Part shown: positions 25,145-33,514 of the stretch, piece by piece | Layout: the number at the start of each line of letters is the position of its first letter | How positions within the stretch are numbered: the stretch's first letter is position 1 | Assembly: GCF_020524885.1 (NCBI RefSeq) | Contig: NZ_JAIVKJ010000001.1 | Coordinates: 124,001-188,000 of the forward strand | Origin: Microbulbifer elongatus | Lineage (GTDB): Bacteria; Pseudomonadota; Gammaproteobacteria; Pseudomonadales; Cellvibrionaceae | Length of the DNA: 64,000 nt | Reading direction: 5' to 3' | Notes under the pieces: generated by a model | What the model was told of the DNA's origin: nothing | Databases searched by the model: none | What the model saw: only the letters and a program-made list of their open reading frames with translations | Position numbers and translations under genes: made by a program

Positions 25145-27229
25145 ATGACCGTTGATCAGATCATTATCCTGCTGATTCTCGCCGTCACCATCGTCCTGTT
25201 TATCTGGGGCCCCTGGCGTCACGATATGGTGGCGCTGGCGTCGCTGCTTGCCTGTGTCTTTGTCGGCCTGATTGAACCAGAAGATGCGTTTACCGGGTTT
25301 GGTCACCCGGCAGTCGTCACTGTCGCCTGTGTATTGATCTTGAGCCGAGGACTGCAGAACACTGGCGCCATGGACGCACTGGCGCAGAAAGTCGTGCCCA
25401 AGAAAGGCGGCATTACCCTCGCCATCGCCGCACTTACCGCACTCGGTGCCGGTATGTCCGGGTTTATGAACAACGTCGGCGCCATGGCTTTGCTTATGCC
25501 CGTGGCGACGGACCTTGCGGATCGCTACCAGCTTCCCCCGGGTAAGGTACTGATGCCGCTGTCGTTCGGCACTATTCTCGGCGGAATGACCACCTTGATC
25601 GGCACGCCGCCCAACCTAATCGTATCCGGTTTTCGCGCGAGCGCCGGTGCTGGCAGTTATGGCATGTTCGACTTTACTCCGGTCGGCCTGGTGGTGGCGC
25701 TAGTGGGGGTGCTGTTTGTTGCACTGATTGGCTGGCGGCTGGTGCCCGCACGCACTCAGGCAGGCGCCGGCAGCTTTGACACTGGCCGCTACATCACCGA
25801 AGCACTGGTGAAAGAAAAGAGTGCTGCCATTGATAAATCTCTGGCAGAGCTGGTCAGGATGATCGGCGATGAAGACGCGCAGGTAATTGGGCTGGTACAC
25901 AACAACGCCCGTGTCTCAACTGCGATGCCCGGACTGAGAGTGCGCGCCGGCGACCTGCTGGTAATCGAATCCGAGCCGGAGTCCCTCGCCGCCGTGTTGT
26001 CGAGCCTCGGGCTGACATTGGCCGCAGACCCGACCAATGGAGATGAGGACACGGCGGACAAAAAGTCGGGCGACAAAGACCAGAAGGACAAAGACCAGAA
26101 GGACAAGGGTCCGGAGGTAAATGAAGCGAATAAAGAAGATGAGGGGGAGCCCGACAGCGGAGCCAAAGCCGTAGATAAAGCGCCGGTCGCGGTATCAAAG
26201 CTCGCGGACCCGAGCCGCGAAATTGTCGATGTCGATGCAGTGGAAATACCGCCAGAACTCACTCGCAGCGACAATGATTCCTCTCCGTCGGAAAGTGAGG
26301 TTGAAGAACAGAAAGAGAGTGGCGGCGAAGAAGAAAGCAGGGACAAAGAAGAAAAACGCGCGCGGGACCGCGCAGATGTAGTGTTGCGGGAACTGGTAGT
26401 ACTCCCCGATTCCTATCTCATTGGGCGCTCCGCAGAAAATCTGCGCCTGGCGGGCCGCTACGAGATCAATCTGCTGGCGCTATCGCGCCAGGGGCGCCGA
26501 TCGGTGAAACGTCTGCGCTCCACAGCGCTAAAAAGTGGCGATGCATTGTTGATGATGGGTACCGAGGAAAACCTGCGTAACTTCGCCAATGAGCAGCGCT
26601 GTGTACCTCTGGCCCAGCGTGACATCACTATCCCCAACAAGGAAAAAGCCTATGTGGCGCTGGTGTCCATGGGGCTTGCGGTGGCGGGAGCGGCCTTTGG
26701 TCTGTTGCCCGCGGCCATTTCCTTTGCCACCTGTGTGTTGGCGTTTATGGCGCTAAAGGTGGTACCCCTGCGCAGCATGTACGAGGCCATCGATGGTTCG
26801 GTGATTGTTCTGCTGGGGGCCTTGATTGCGGTGGCCGAAGTGATGGGGAGTACAGGCGCGGCGGATGTGGTGGCCAAATCGATGCTGGATAATCTGGCGC
26901 AGGGAAACCCGGTGTTTGCACTGGTGCTGATTCTGGTGGTCACCATGACCCTGTCAGACTTTATGAACAATGCGGCGACGGCCGCCGTGATGTGCGCGAT
27001 CGCGTTGAGTGCCGCCGACCAGCTCAACGTCAATCCGGACAGTTTCCTGATGGCGGTGGCTATCGGCGCCTCCTGTGCATTCCTCACCCCGGTAGGGCAC
27101 CAGAACAATACCTTGATCCTCGGCCCCGGTGGATTCCGCTTCGGGGATTACTGGCCCATGGGGTTGCCGATGGAGATTATCGTACTGTCGGTGGCTGTAC
27201 CTATGTTGCTTTGGGTGTGGCCGCTATAA
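25145..27229 (+). CDS. SLC13/DASS-type transporter with RCK_C domains and acidic insertion
   Basis: 694 residues from the ATG at 25145; a TTG at 25127 is an alternative and neither has a strong ribosome site. Layout: about five membrane segments (1-200, with G-F-G-H-P-A-V-V-T and F-M-N-N-V-G-A-M-A-L), a first TrkA-C/RCK_C domain (about 210-290), an acidic low-complexity insertion (about 300-410), a second RCK_C domain (about 415-500), and a second membrane half with the repeat D-F-M-N-N-A-A-T-A-A-V and the closing T-P-V-G-H-Q-N-N-T-L. Such proteins carry di- and tricarboxylates, sulphate or similar anions with Na+ or H+. The insertion is unusual and is discussed in the findings. Confidence 0.87.
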   Translation: MTVDQIIILLILAVTIVLFIWGPWRHDMVALASLLACVFVGLIEPEDAFTGFGHPAVVTVACVLILSRGLQNTGAMDALAQKVVPKKGGITLAIAALTALGAGMSGFMNNVGAMALLMPVATDLADRYQLPPGKVLMPLSFGTILGGMTTLIGTPPNLIVSGFRASAGAGSYGMFDFTPVGLVVALVGVLFVALIGWRLVPARTQAGAGSFDTGRYITEALVKEKSAAIDKSLAELVRMIGDEDAQVIGLVHNNARVSTAMPGLRVRAGDLLVIESEPESLAAVLSSLGLTLAADPTNGDEDTADKKSGDKDQKDKDQKDKGPEVNEANKEDEGEPDSGAKAVDKAPVAVSKLADPSREIVDVDAVEIPPELTRSDNDSSPSESEVEEQKESGGEEESRDKEEKRARDRADVVLRELVVLPDSYLIGRSAENLRLAGRYEINLLALSRQGRRSVKRLRSTALKSGDALLMMGTEENLRNFANEQRCVPLAQRDITIPNKEKAYVALVSMGLAVAGAAFGLLPAAISFATCVLAFMALKVVPLRSMYEAIDGSVIVLLGALIAVAEVMGSTGAADVVAKSMLDNLAQGNPVFALVLILVVTMTLSDFMNNAATAAVMCAIALSAADQLNVNPDSFLMAVAIGASCAFLTPVGHQNNTLILGPGGFRFGDYWPMGLPMEIIVLSVAVPMLLWVWPL
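26072..26107 (+). repeat. 15-bp tandem repeat within the transporter's acidic insertion
   Basis: GACAAAGACCAGAAG occurs twice in tandem plus a partial third copy, encoding D-K-D-Q-K units. In-frame copy number could vary by slippage. Confidence 0.8.
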
Positions 27230-27231
27230 GT

Positions 27232-27678
27232 TCAGGCGACGCCGTCCTCCGGTGATTGCACAAGGTCCGCGAGATACTCGCCGCAAAACCGCAGGGCATC
27301 GGTCACCGTCACTATCCCCGCCAGCTCTCCTTCCTTCATGACCAGCACCGAGCCGATACCGGTATCCGCCATCGCCAGCAGAATTTTGTCCAGGGGGTCG
27401 TGGATGTCGGCGATATAAGGGCGCCGGGCGCAAAAGTCGCGCACGTACAGCTGCTGTTCCTCCAGGCGGTGCCCCGGTGACTGTGCGCGCTCAATATCCC
27501 CCTGGGAGATGATGGTCTCAAGGTCACCATCGCGGGTAACGGGGAGGTGATGGACCTTGTGTTCCTCCATTAGAGCCGTGGCCGCTTCGATGGGGGCATC
27601 GATATCGATATGGTAGGGAAAGGGTGTCATCAGCGCCGCCAGAGTGGGCATATGATGGATATCGCGTATCTTGGCCAT
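27232..27678 (-). CDS. CBS-domain pair protein
   Basis: 148 residues with two CBS motifs: M-T-P-F-P-Y-H-I-D-I-D-A-P-I-E-A-A (about 17-75, with H-H-L-P-V and I-I-S-Q-G-D-I) and the second half (about 80-135, with G-S-V-L-V-M and G-I-V-T-V-T-D-A-L-R). CBS pairs bind adenine nucleotides and regulate partners; this stand-alone form has no catalytic domain. Its stop is only three bases from that of the convergent transporter gene. Confidence 0.85.
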   Translation of the reverse strand: MAKIRDIHHMPTLAALMTPFPYHIDIDAPIEAATALMEEHKVHHLPVTRDGDLETIISQGDIERAQSPGHRLEEQQLYVRDFCARRPYIADIHDPLDKILLAMADTGIGSVLVMKEGELAGIVTVTDALRFCGEYLADLVQSPEDGVA

Positions 27679-28406
27679 GGTCTCGATCTCCCCTGATTGT
27701 GCGTTCGAACCGGAATGTTGGACCCGGATTCACCAGCAAGAATAGAACAATGGTGAAAAGCAGCGGGAAAAGATGAAAAGATATTTAGACAGTTGGCTAA
27801 ACTAAATCAACGCAGTATTATGCGCGCGTTCGCGGGAGCCCATTGCGGGTAGCGACCTGCGGGTATTCGTCAATAATCCAGAAGTACTCGATCGATACGC
27901 GGTTACAGAGCATCGCGGTTGAAATATCGGAAAATGCCATCATTTTAGAAACTTCCGCTGCTTATAAAAGAAATCAATCTCATCGATTGCTTTTGGCGAT
28001 ATCAAAACGATTTAATCTGTCTTTGCCATTTGGGCGTAAGACGTTGAGCGCGCTCAATTTTTTATCAATTACAGCGGTTAGTTGATTGCCATTTCTAATG
28101 GAATTCAGGTTTCTCTCCCTGAAAGGGGAGTTCCCGAATTATGTGCGGTATTTCAATGTTTCGACAGGTGGTTATATAAATCCGTTAATTAGCGGATATC
28201 CCTCGGTGATTCCGGACTATCTTATATACACCAGATAACCGGGCCGTCTATCTGGATTGCCGGGAATAGCAGCAATGGTTACCCAGTAGCGTATTGAACT
28301 CTACGTTATAGAGACACGCTTCCAATAAGTATCTACAACACTGGTGATTGTTTACCAGCGTCACACTATCCAAAACAAAAACCTTATATTTTGAGGCTCA
28401 AATTAT
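27679..28406. other. 728-base A/T-rich intergenic region upstream of the MvaT-like gene
   Basis: Markedly more A/T-rich than its surroundings. Short frames such as 27843-28085 have no ribosome site or recognisable features, so I call no gene. A small inverted repeat (ATCCG and CGGAT, 28180-28197) is present. The length and base composition fit a promoter region with binding sites for the H-NS-like protein itself. Confidence 0.45.
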
Positions 28407-28883
28407 ATGTTTCAGGAATACGACCAGATTGAACAGCAGATCGCTGAACACCAGGCCAAAATTGAAGAGCTGCAAGAGCAGATGGCCAAGGCTGAACGTA
28501 AAAAGCAGGGTGTTATCGCATTCGACAAGGCGCTGATCAATCTGGCAGCTGAATATGAAATGGAAGAAGAAGAGCTGTACAGCGCTCGCGGCGAGCAGAT
28601 TGTCGATTGGCTGGTAGGTCAGCTGAGCGATGAAGACGCGCCTGATTACGTGCGTAGTCTGAAGGCCCGCGTAGCGCGCGCACTGAAGCGCGAAGGCGAA
28701 ACGCCGCGCAAAACCACGCGTCGTACCGCTACCAACAAGCCGGCGGAGCCCAAGTTGGAGACCGGCCACTATCGCAACCCGTACACCAACGCCACCATTG
28801 AAAAGAAAAAGCGCAATCCAAAGCAGCTGAACCAGTGGGTGGCCGAACACGGTCTGGAGAAGGTCCAGAGCTGGAAAATCTGA
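28407..28883 (+). CDS. MvaT/H-NS-like nucleoid-associated silencer
   Basis: 158 residues, GAGG ribosome site upstream. Residues 1-60 form a coiled coil (E-Q-Q-I-A-E-H-Q-A-K-I-E-E-L-Q-E-Q-M) for oligomerisation. A second helical region (about 60-95) and a basic linker (K-T-T-R-R-T) lead to the DNA-binding C-terminus: Y-R-N-P-Y-T-N-A-T-I-E-K-K-K-R-N-P-K-Q-L followed by W-V-A-E-H-G-L. The Y-x-N-P-x-T and L-x-x-W-V-A-E-H-G pattern is that of MvaT-type H-NS analogues in Pseudomonas, which silence A/T-rich DNA. It is longer than MvaT (~124). It has its own A/T-rich upstream region and a terminator. Confidence 0.8.
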   Translation: MFQEYDQIEQQIAEHQAKIEELQEQMAKAERKKQGVIAFDKALINLAAEYEMEEEELYSARGEQIVDWLVGQLSDEDAPDYVRSLKARVARALKREGETPRKTTRRTATNKPAEPKLETGHYRNPYTNATIEKKKRNPKQLNQWVAEHGLEKVQSWKI

Positions 28884-28930
28884 TTTTCTCGCCTGACTTA
28901 TCTTTTGGGTCGATACGGCCCTGATCCTGG

Positions 28931-28970
28931 CAAAGCCCCGTGTAGTCCCAGCTACCGGGGCTTTGCTTTT
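28931..28970 (+). terminator. Rho-independent terminator of the MvaT-like gene
   Basis: Stem CAAAGCCCCG/CGGGGCTTTG with a 15-base loop that can pair further, followed by CTTTT. The rest of the gap to 29255 shows nothing else beyond the presumed promoter of the next gene. Confidence 0.75.
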
Positions 28971-29255
28971 GGTAATCCTGTTAATCCTTCGCCTTAGCAA
29001 ACTGGCGGTTGGCGCAGTAGTGCGCGCAAGTCTATAAAACCCCATCCATTTCACGTCAATCGGTACAATCCTGCGCAATCCCACAGACGTTCTCTGCAGA
29101 ATTCAGCAATACTTTTTTGAAGCCGAAGTTCGATGTAGTCACTGTTGCTGTACCAGCAGTTGCAGTTCGACAAGGAGTACCCAGTGCCAGGAAGGCTCGC
29201 TTTACCGGGTGTCGTTACCGTTTCCAAGTACCTGTTACCGTTCCGGGACACGGGT

Positions 29256-31268
29256 ATGTCGCGGTTTTTTGCCCTGCTTCTGTGTCTCCTCTTTTGCCTG
29301 TGTCTGGGCGCCTGCAACTTCAGTAGTGACAGTAACTCCAGCTCGCGTGCGCTGGGCAGCAGTGCCAGTTCCAGTAGTTCTGGGGGCGCCAGAAGTGCCA
29401 GCTCCAGTAGTGGCGCCGGTGCAGGTAGTGGTGCGGAGATGAGCGGGACTTTCCTGGAACTCGAGGGGATTGGTTATCGAACTCCGAGCTTTTCCGGCGT
29501 TACCGACAGCGACGGTACCTTTCGCTACCGCGATGGTGAACAGGTGGAGTTCTTCCTCGGCGGTATCATCCTGGGTGAGGCAGCAGGCGCGGACGAGCTG
29601 ACGCCCTTTGATCTGGCAGGCAGTGCGCCTTACACGGAAGAGGCCGATCTGCGAGCGGCTCTGGAAAATCACCAGTGGCCGGACGCGCTGGACATAGTGT
29701 CCAATATAATGCTGCTACTGCTGACCCTGGATCGGGATCAGAATCCGGACAATGGTATCGACCTCTCCGGTTGGAATGCTGACCTGGCAGATTACCGGGT
29801 CGATTTTTTCTATGATCTCTACGCTTTCCCCTACCGACGCGGACTGGATTCACTGCCGGCAATCAAAACGGCCTTTTCCATCAAATATCAGCTGCCGTTA
29901 GATGCCCCGCTGGTGTACCTCTACGATGTGCTGGGTATTGTGGTGCCGGTGCATCTGCCTGTGCGGGAAACCCGTAATATCCAGGACGATGAGCAGATAG
30001 AACAGGAAGTTCGCTGGGAATACAACAGCCTTGGATTGCCGCGGATCGTGGACTTCACCGTGCTACCGGATACCGCCGAAACTTGGCGCGAACGACTGTC
30101 ATACGATTATGACAGTTTGGGGCGCCGGATCTTTATGCTGCGGGAAACCGACACCGACGAAAACGGCACTGTGGATTTCTTTTATCGCAACGAGCGCTTT
30201 TACAGTGACAACGGTTTCCTGGTCAGGGTGGTCGAGGAGGATGGCGAGCTGCTGGTCGGGGAGCGCAGAGTGTACCGTTTTGAATACGACGATGGCGGTA
30301 ACAATGTGCTTTCCGTCTATGAACTGGATGACAACGTCGATGAAATTCTGGACTCGCTATTCCGGGTAGAGAGCCTCTACGATGAGGATGGCTTGCTGGA
30401 GTGGCGGCTGGAAGAACTGGATCTGAATGCTGATGGCATCGTCGAGCGCCGGCAGCGTTTTGAATTTCTCTACAATCGCAACGGCCTGTTACTGGAACTG
30501 GTGGATACACTGGATGATGGCGACCTTGCATCTGCTGATGGTGTGGTGGATGTGCGATCCGAGGTCGAATTTCGCTACGGTAGCGGAGAGCGTTTATTTC
30601 GGGAAATCCAGCGTATCGATGACAATGGCGACGGGGTGGTCGATCGCGAAAATACTTATGAGTATGTTTACCTGACGAATGGCAAGCTTCGTGAGCAGAC
30701 CTGGGAATTCGATGTCGATGCAGATGGCACCGTGGAATCCCGCCGGACGTTCACTTACCGCTATACCAATGACAACAATCTTTTCAGTGAAGAAATGACA
30801 CTGGATAACGACGCCGACGGCACCCCGGAAGCCCGTGAACAGATCGAGTATCGCTATAACAGCCGCGGGCAGTTGCGCGAAGTGGAGATTGCCACCTACA
30901 ACGGCAGTGACGACCTGCAAAGCCGGCTCTTCTTCGAGCGCACCTATGGTGTCGACGGGCAGCTGACGAGCTGGTTCCGCGAGGGCGAGGGACGCACCGG
31001 CACCACCAACACGCCGGTTCGGATCCGCTGGCAATACCTGCCATTTGATGACGGTCTGCGTTACCTGATTGATCACTACCGCTATCGCCACCCCGCTTAC
31101 ACGGAAATCGGAATCACCGACTTGACCCAGCCCTGCGAAAATTATCGATTTGCAGAAGCGGGTACCGTCTGTGCGCTGAGTTGGCCCATGCGCTGGAGAC
31201 TGTTGTGGGGCGAAGTTTGGAAGGCGCCTGGCGTAAACCTGGGCGGGCCGGTGGTGGTCAGGCCCTGA
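29256..31268 (+). CDS. Large lipoprotein with poly-Ser linker and repeated YD-like/calcium-loop units
   Basis: 670 residues from the ATG at 29256, where a lipoprotein signal begins (lipobox L-G-A-C, Cys20); the frame is open further upstream without a signal. A Ser/Gly/Ala linker follows (about 21-60), then a domain with G-V-T-D-S-D-G-T-F-R-Y-R-D-G (about 75-110), common in surface lipoproteins of marine Gammaproteobacteria. From about residue 260 to 590 short beta-rich units repeat, each with a Y-[DEN]-Y or F-E-Y pair, an R-G or D-G turn, and an EF-hand-like acidic loop (D-T-D-E-N-G-T-V-D, D-L-N-A-D-G-I-V-E, D-D-N-G-D-G-V-V-D, D-V-D-A-D-G-T-V-E, D-N-D-A-D-G-T-P-E). These resemble RHS/YD repeats fused to calcium loops. 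Outer-membrane location expected; function unknown. Confidence 0.72.
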   Translation: MSRFFALLLCLLFCLCLGACNFSSDSNSSSRALGSSASSSSSGGARSASSSSGAGAGSGAEMSGTFLELEGIGYRTPSFSGVTDSDGTFRYRDGEQVEFFLGGIILGEAAGADELTPFDLAGSAPYTEEADLRAALENHQWPDALDIVSNIMLLLLTLDRDQNPDNGIDLSGWNADLADYRVDFFYDLYAFPYRRGLDSLPAIKTAFSIKYQLPLDAPLVYLYDVLGIVVPVHLPVRETRNIQDDEQIEQEVRWEYNSLGLPRIVDFTVLPDTAETWRERLSYDYDSLGRRIFMLRETDTDENGTVDFFYRNERFYSDNGFLVRVVEEDGELLVGERRVYRFEYDDGGNNVLSVYELDDNVDEILDSLFRVESLYDEDGLLEWRLEELDLNADGIVERRQRFEFLYNRNGLLLELVDTLDDGDLASADGVVDVRSEVEFRYGSGERLFREIQRIDDNGDGVVDRENTYEYVYLTNGKLREQTWEFDVDADGTVESRRTFTYRYTNDNNLFSEEMTLDNDADGTPEAREQIEYRYNSRGQLREVEIATYNGSDDLQSRLFFERTYGVDGQLTSWFREGEGRTGTTNTPVRIRWQYLPFDDGLRYLIDHYRYRHPAYTEIGITDLTQPCENYRFAEAGTVCALSWPMRWRLLWGEVWKAPGVNLGGPVVVRP

Positions 31269-31292
31269 CCTGATTATATTTCTACGGCGTAG

Positions 31293-33392
31293 TTAAAAGG
31301 TGAAACGCAGGTCTGCAAAGACACTGCGCGGTTCGCCGATAAAATAACGGTCCCCGCCACCCAGGCTGGAATAATCCGCGCGCTCCGCGTAATCCACATT
31401 CGCCAGGTTTTCTATTCGCACACCGAGCGCGGTGCTGTCACTCAGCTCGTGTAGTACACGAAGATGCAATAGCTTGTGTCCATCGTACCGGTGGGCGTTT
31501 TCGATATCCGTGTAATAACTGCCGGTGTCGTGCCATTGCAGCGCGACCCGCGTGGATGCGAGCGGCTGCCAGGAGGCGTTGAGGGTGTGCAGCTGCCGCG
31601 GTGCGGTATCAATATCCTTGCCGTCACTCATGATCGGCCCGGATCCCGGCGCACTGACATTGTTGGTGTACTGGTGCCGTGCGAAAGTGCCGGTGGCACC
31701 AATGCGCCAGCGGTCCGTTAACAGCCATTCCAGTTCGTATTCCACTCCGTAATGGCGGGTCTCGCCATTGCTCAGGTTCAGCCGTTCGGAAGACTGAAAT
31801 ACCACGTCGGCCTTTTGCATGTAAAACGCGGTCACGCCGTAACGGATGGTTTCTGTTGACTGGCGTAACCCAAGTTCCAGGCTGTCGATGGATTCTGAAT
31901 CCAGGTCTGCCTGAGACTGTCCGTTCTGCAACCGATAAAGCTCCGTCGCCTGGGGGGCGCGGAAGCCATGGGCCAGGCGCAGTATGCCGCTAGCTTCGTT
32001 GGCAAAGGTATGTACCAGGCTGGCGTTGATTGACAGATTGGCAAAGGCGTCGTTGCGGTCCTGTGGGCGGCTATAGCGGCAACCGATGGCGCCGGTAAAT
32101 CCATTGATACAGGTTTCACCGCTATCCGTGGTGTCGCCGCTGATCATTTGGTTGTCGTAGTCGTAGCGCAGATACTCTCCGCGGGCGCCAATGGTCGCAC
32201 TGGTTGATTGCCACAACGCCAGTTCCACCTGACTGAAGGCAGCAGCAAGCGTTGCGTTGACCGAGTAATCGTATTGTTTACCTGCGGGGAATACGGAGAA
32301 GCCGTCTTCCTGGCTTTGCTTGAGCCAAGCCGCGGTATATTCCAGATCCACACCACTGATGAACTGCACCGGCGTATTTTTGCCATGGCGCAGCGCTGTC
32401 TGCACACCAACACTGCGCTGGCCATTCTGCTCCAGCGGCGTACCCGGCAAAAAATGCATCAGGAATGCCATGTCCGTGTGGCGTAAATAAGGCGTGATTT
32501 GCAGAGCGTTGCCGTTGTCCAGCGTCCGTTCGAGGCGCATTTGCGCGCGGGCGGACTGGCTGTCGCGGAAGGCCTCGGGGTTGGGGTTCTCCCGTTTGCG
32601 CGTGTCGTTCTTGTACGCGTTCTTGCCGGTTACATAGCCGGCGGTTTCCTGATTGAGGTTGCTGATGTTCACCAGAGACTGATAGGACCAGTCCGCCAGA
32701 TGGCCGTCGCCGCGCAGCTGAAGTTTTTGCTGGTCAAAACCGGAATCGTCCTTGAAGCCACCGTCGCGTGCGCCACTGAAGCCGATGCGGAACCCGCCGT
32801 CATCATCGCCGCGGCTGTAGCCCAGTTTCACCCTTTGATACTGATTGGCTCCGCCCTCAATCACCGCGTTGGTTTCCCGCCCGTTTGCAGGTGCCGCACT
32901 CAATACATTGATCACCCCGTGCTGGGCGTCCGAGCCGTACAGCACCGTCCCCGGCCCGCGCAACACCTCGATACGCCCGGCCTGCTCAAAGTTGCTGTCA
33001 AACAGCTGGTTGATGTTACAGAAACCGGTGCCGCGCACGGGTACGCCGTCCTGGGTGATCGCGAAAGCGCCGCAACCACCGGCACCGGTCAGCACCGGCG
33101 AACGAATCGCGACCAGACTTTCCTGGCCATTGCCACGATTGACCCAGGTACCCGGTACCGATGCGAGTGCCTGACTTGGGTGGACCGCGCTGATTTGCCG
33201 CAGTGCCGCATTATTCACAACCGAGATCGACTCTGCCTGTGCCTGCAGGGTGCGCGCGCTGCGTGTCGCGGTTACCGTAACCTGTTCGAGGTCGTGATTA
33301 CTCTCTACGGCCTGCTCCACGGCCTGCTCCACGGCCTGGCCTTGTTCCGTTATGGCGAGTGCGCTGAGGGCTAGGGCGAGTAGTCGTGTCAT
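31293..33392 (-). CDS. TonB-dependent outer-membrane receptor
   Basis: 699 residues. A signal peptide (1-19) is followed by a Q-A-V-E tandem repeat and a TonB box-like E-Q-V-T-V-T-A-T (about 36-43). The plug domain carries I-E-V-L-R-G-P-G-T-V-L-Y-G-S-D-A and G-V-I-N-V (about 140-165). A 22-strand barrel ends in R-F-T-F with a terminal Phe. Two cysteines in the plug (G-G-C-G-A-F and G-T-G-F-C-N-I) could form a disulphide. It imports a siderophore, cobalamin or similar ligand by TonB energy; no neighbouring transport gene shows which. No riboswitch was recognised in the 122 bases upstream. Confidence 0.9.
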   Translation of the reverse strand: MTRLLALALSALAITEQGQAVEQAVEQAVESNHDLEQVTVTATRSARTLQAQAESISVVNNAALRQISAVHPSQALASVPGTWVNRGNGQESLVAIRSPVLTGAGGCGAFAITQDGVPVRGTGFCNINQLFDSNFEQAGRIEVLRGPGTVLYGSDAQHGVINVLSAAPANGRETNAVIEGGANQYQRVKLGYSRGDDDGGFRIGFSGARDGGFKDDSGFDQQKLQLRGDGHLADWSYQSLVNISNLNQETAGYVTGKNAYKNDTRKRENPNPEAFRDSQSARAQMRLERTLDNGNALQITPYLRHTDMAFLMHFLPGTPLEQNGQRSVGVQTALRHGKNTPVQFISGVDLEYTAAWLKQSQEDGFSVFPAGKQYDYSVNATLAAAFSQVELALWQSTSATIGARGEYLRYDYDNQMISGDTTDSGETCINGFTGAIGCRYSRPQDRNDAFANLSINASLVHTFANEASGILRLAHGFRAPQATELYRLQNGQSQADLDSESIDSLELGLRQSTETIRYGVTAFYMQKADVVFQSSERLNLSNGETRHYGVEYELEWLLTDRWRIGATGTFARHQYTNNVSAPGSGPIMSDGKDIDTAPRQLHTLNASWQPLASTRVALQWHDTGSYYTDIENAHRYDGHKLLHLRVLHELSDSTALGVRIENLANVDYAERADYSSLGGGDRYFIGEPRSVFADLRFTF

Positions 33393-33439
33393 TCAGTGAA
33401 AATCGGATATCGGTGAGTGATGGGGCCGCGGAAAAGGAA

Positions 33440-33512
33440 GCCGGTACCCGGACATGGTACCGGCACGAATGCTGCAAAAAAAGCGTGGATGAAATCGCCG
33501 GAGGGCGATTTC
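33440..33512. repeat. Two hairpins between ndh and the receptor gene
   Basis: First: GCCGGTACC/GGTACCGGC (33440-33448, 33456-33464). Second: GAAATCGCC/GGCGATTTC (33491-33499, 33504-33512). On the minus strand the second follows the ndh stop directly but its T-run is eight bases away, so it is a weak terminator at best. Either could also lie in the receptor mRNA leader. Confidence 0.5.
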
Positions 33513-33514
33513 GG

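Noticed and set aside
27843..28085. 80-codon frame upstream of the MvaT-like gene
   Set aside because: No ribosome site, no recognisable sequence, A/T-rich control region more likely.
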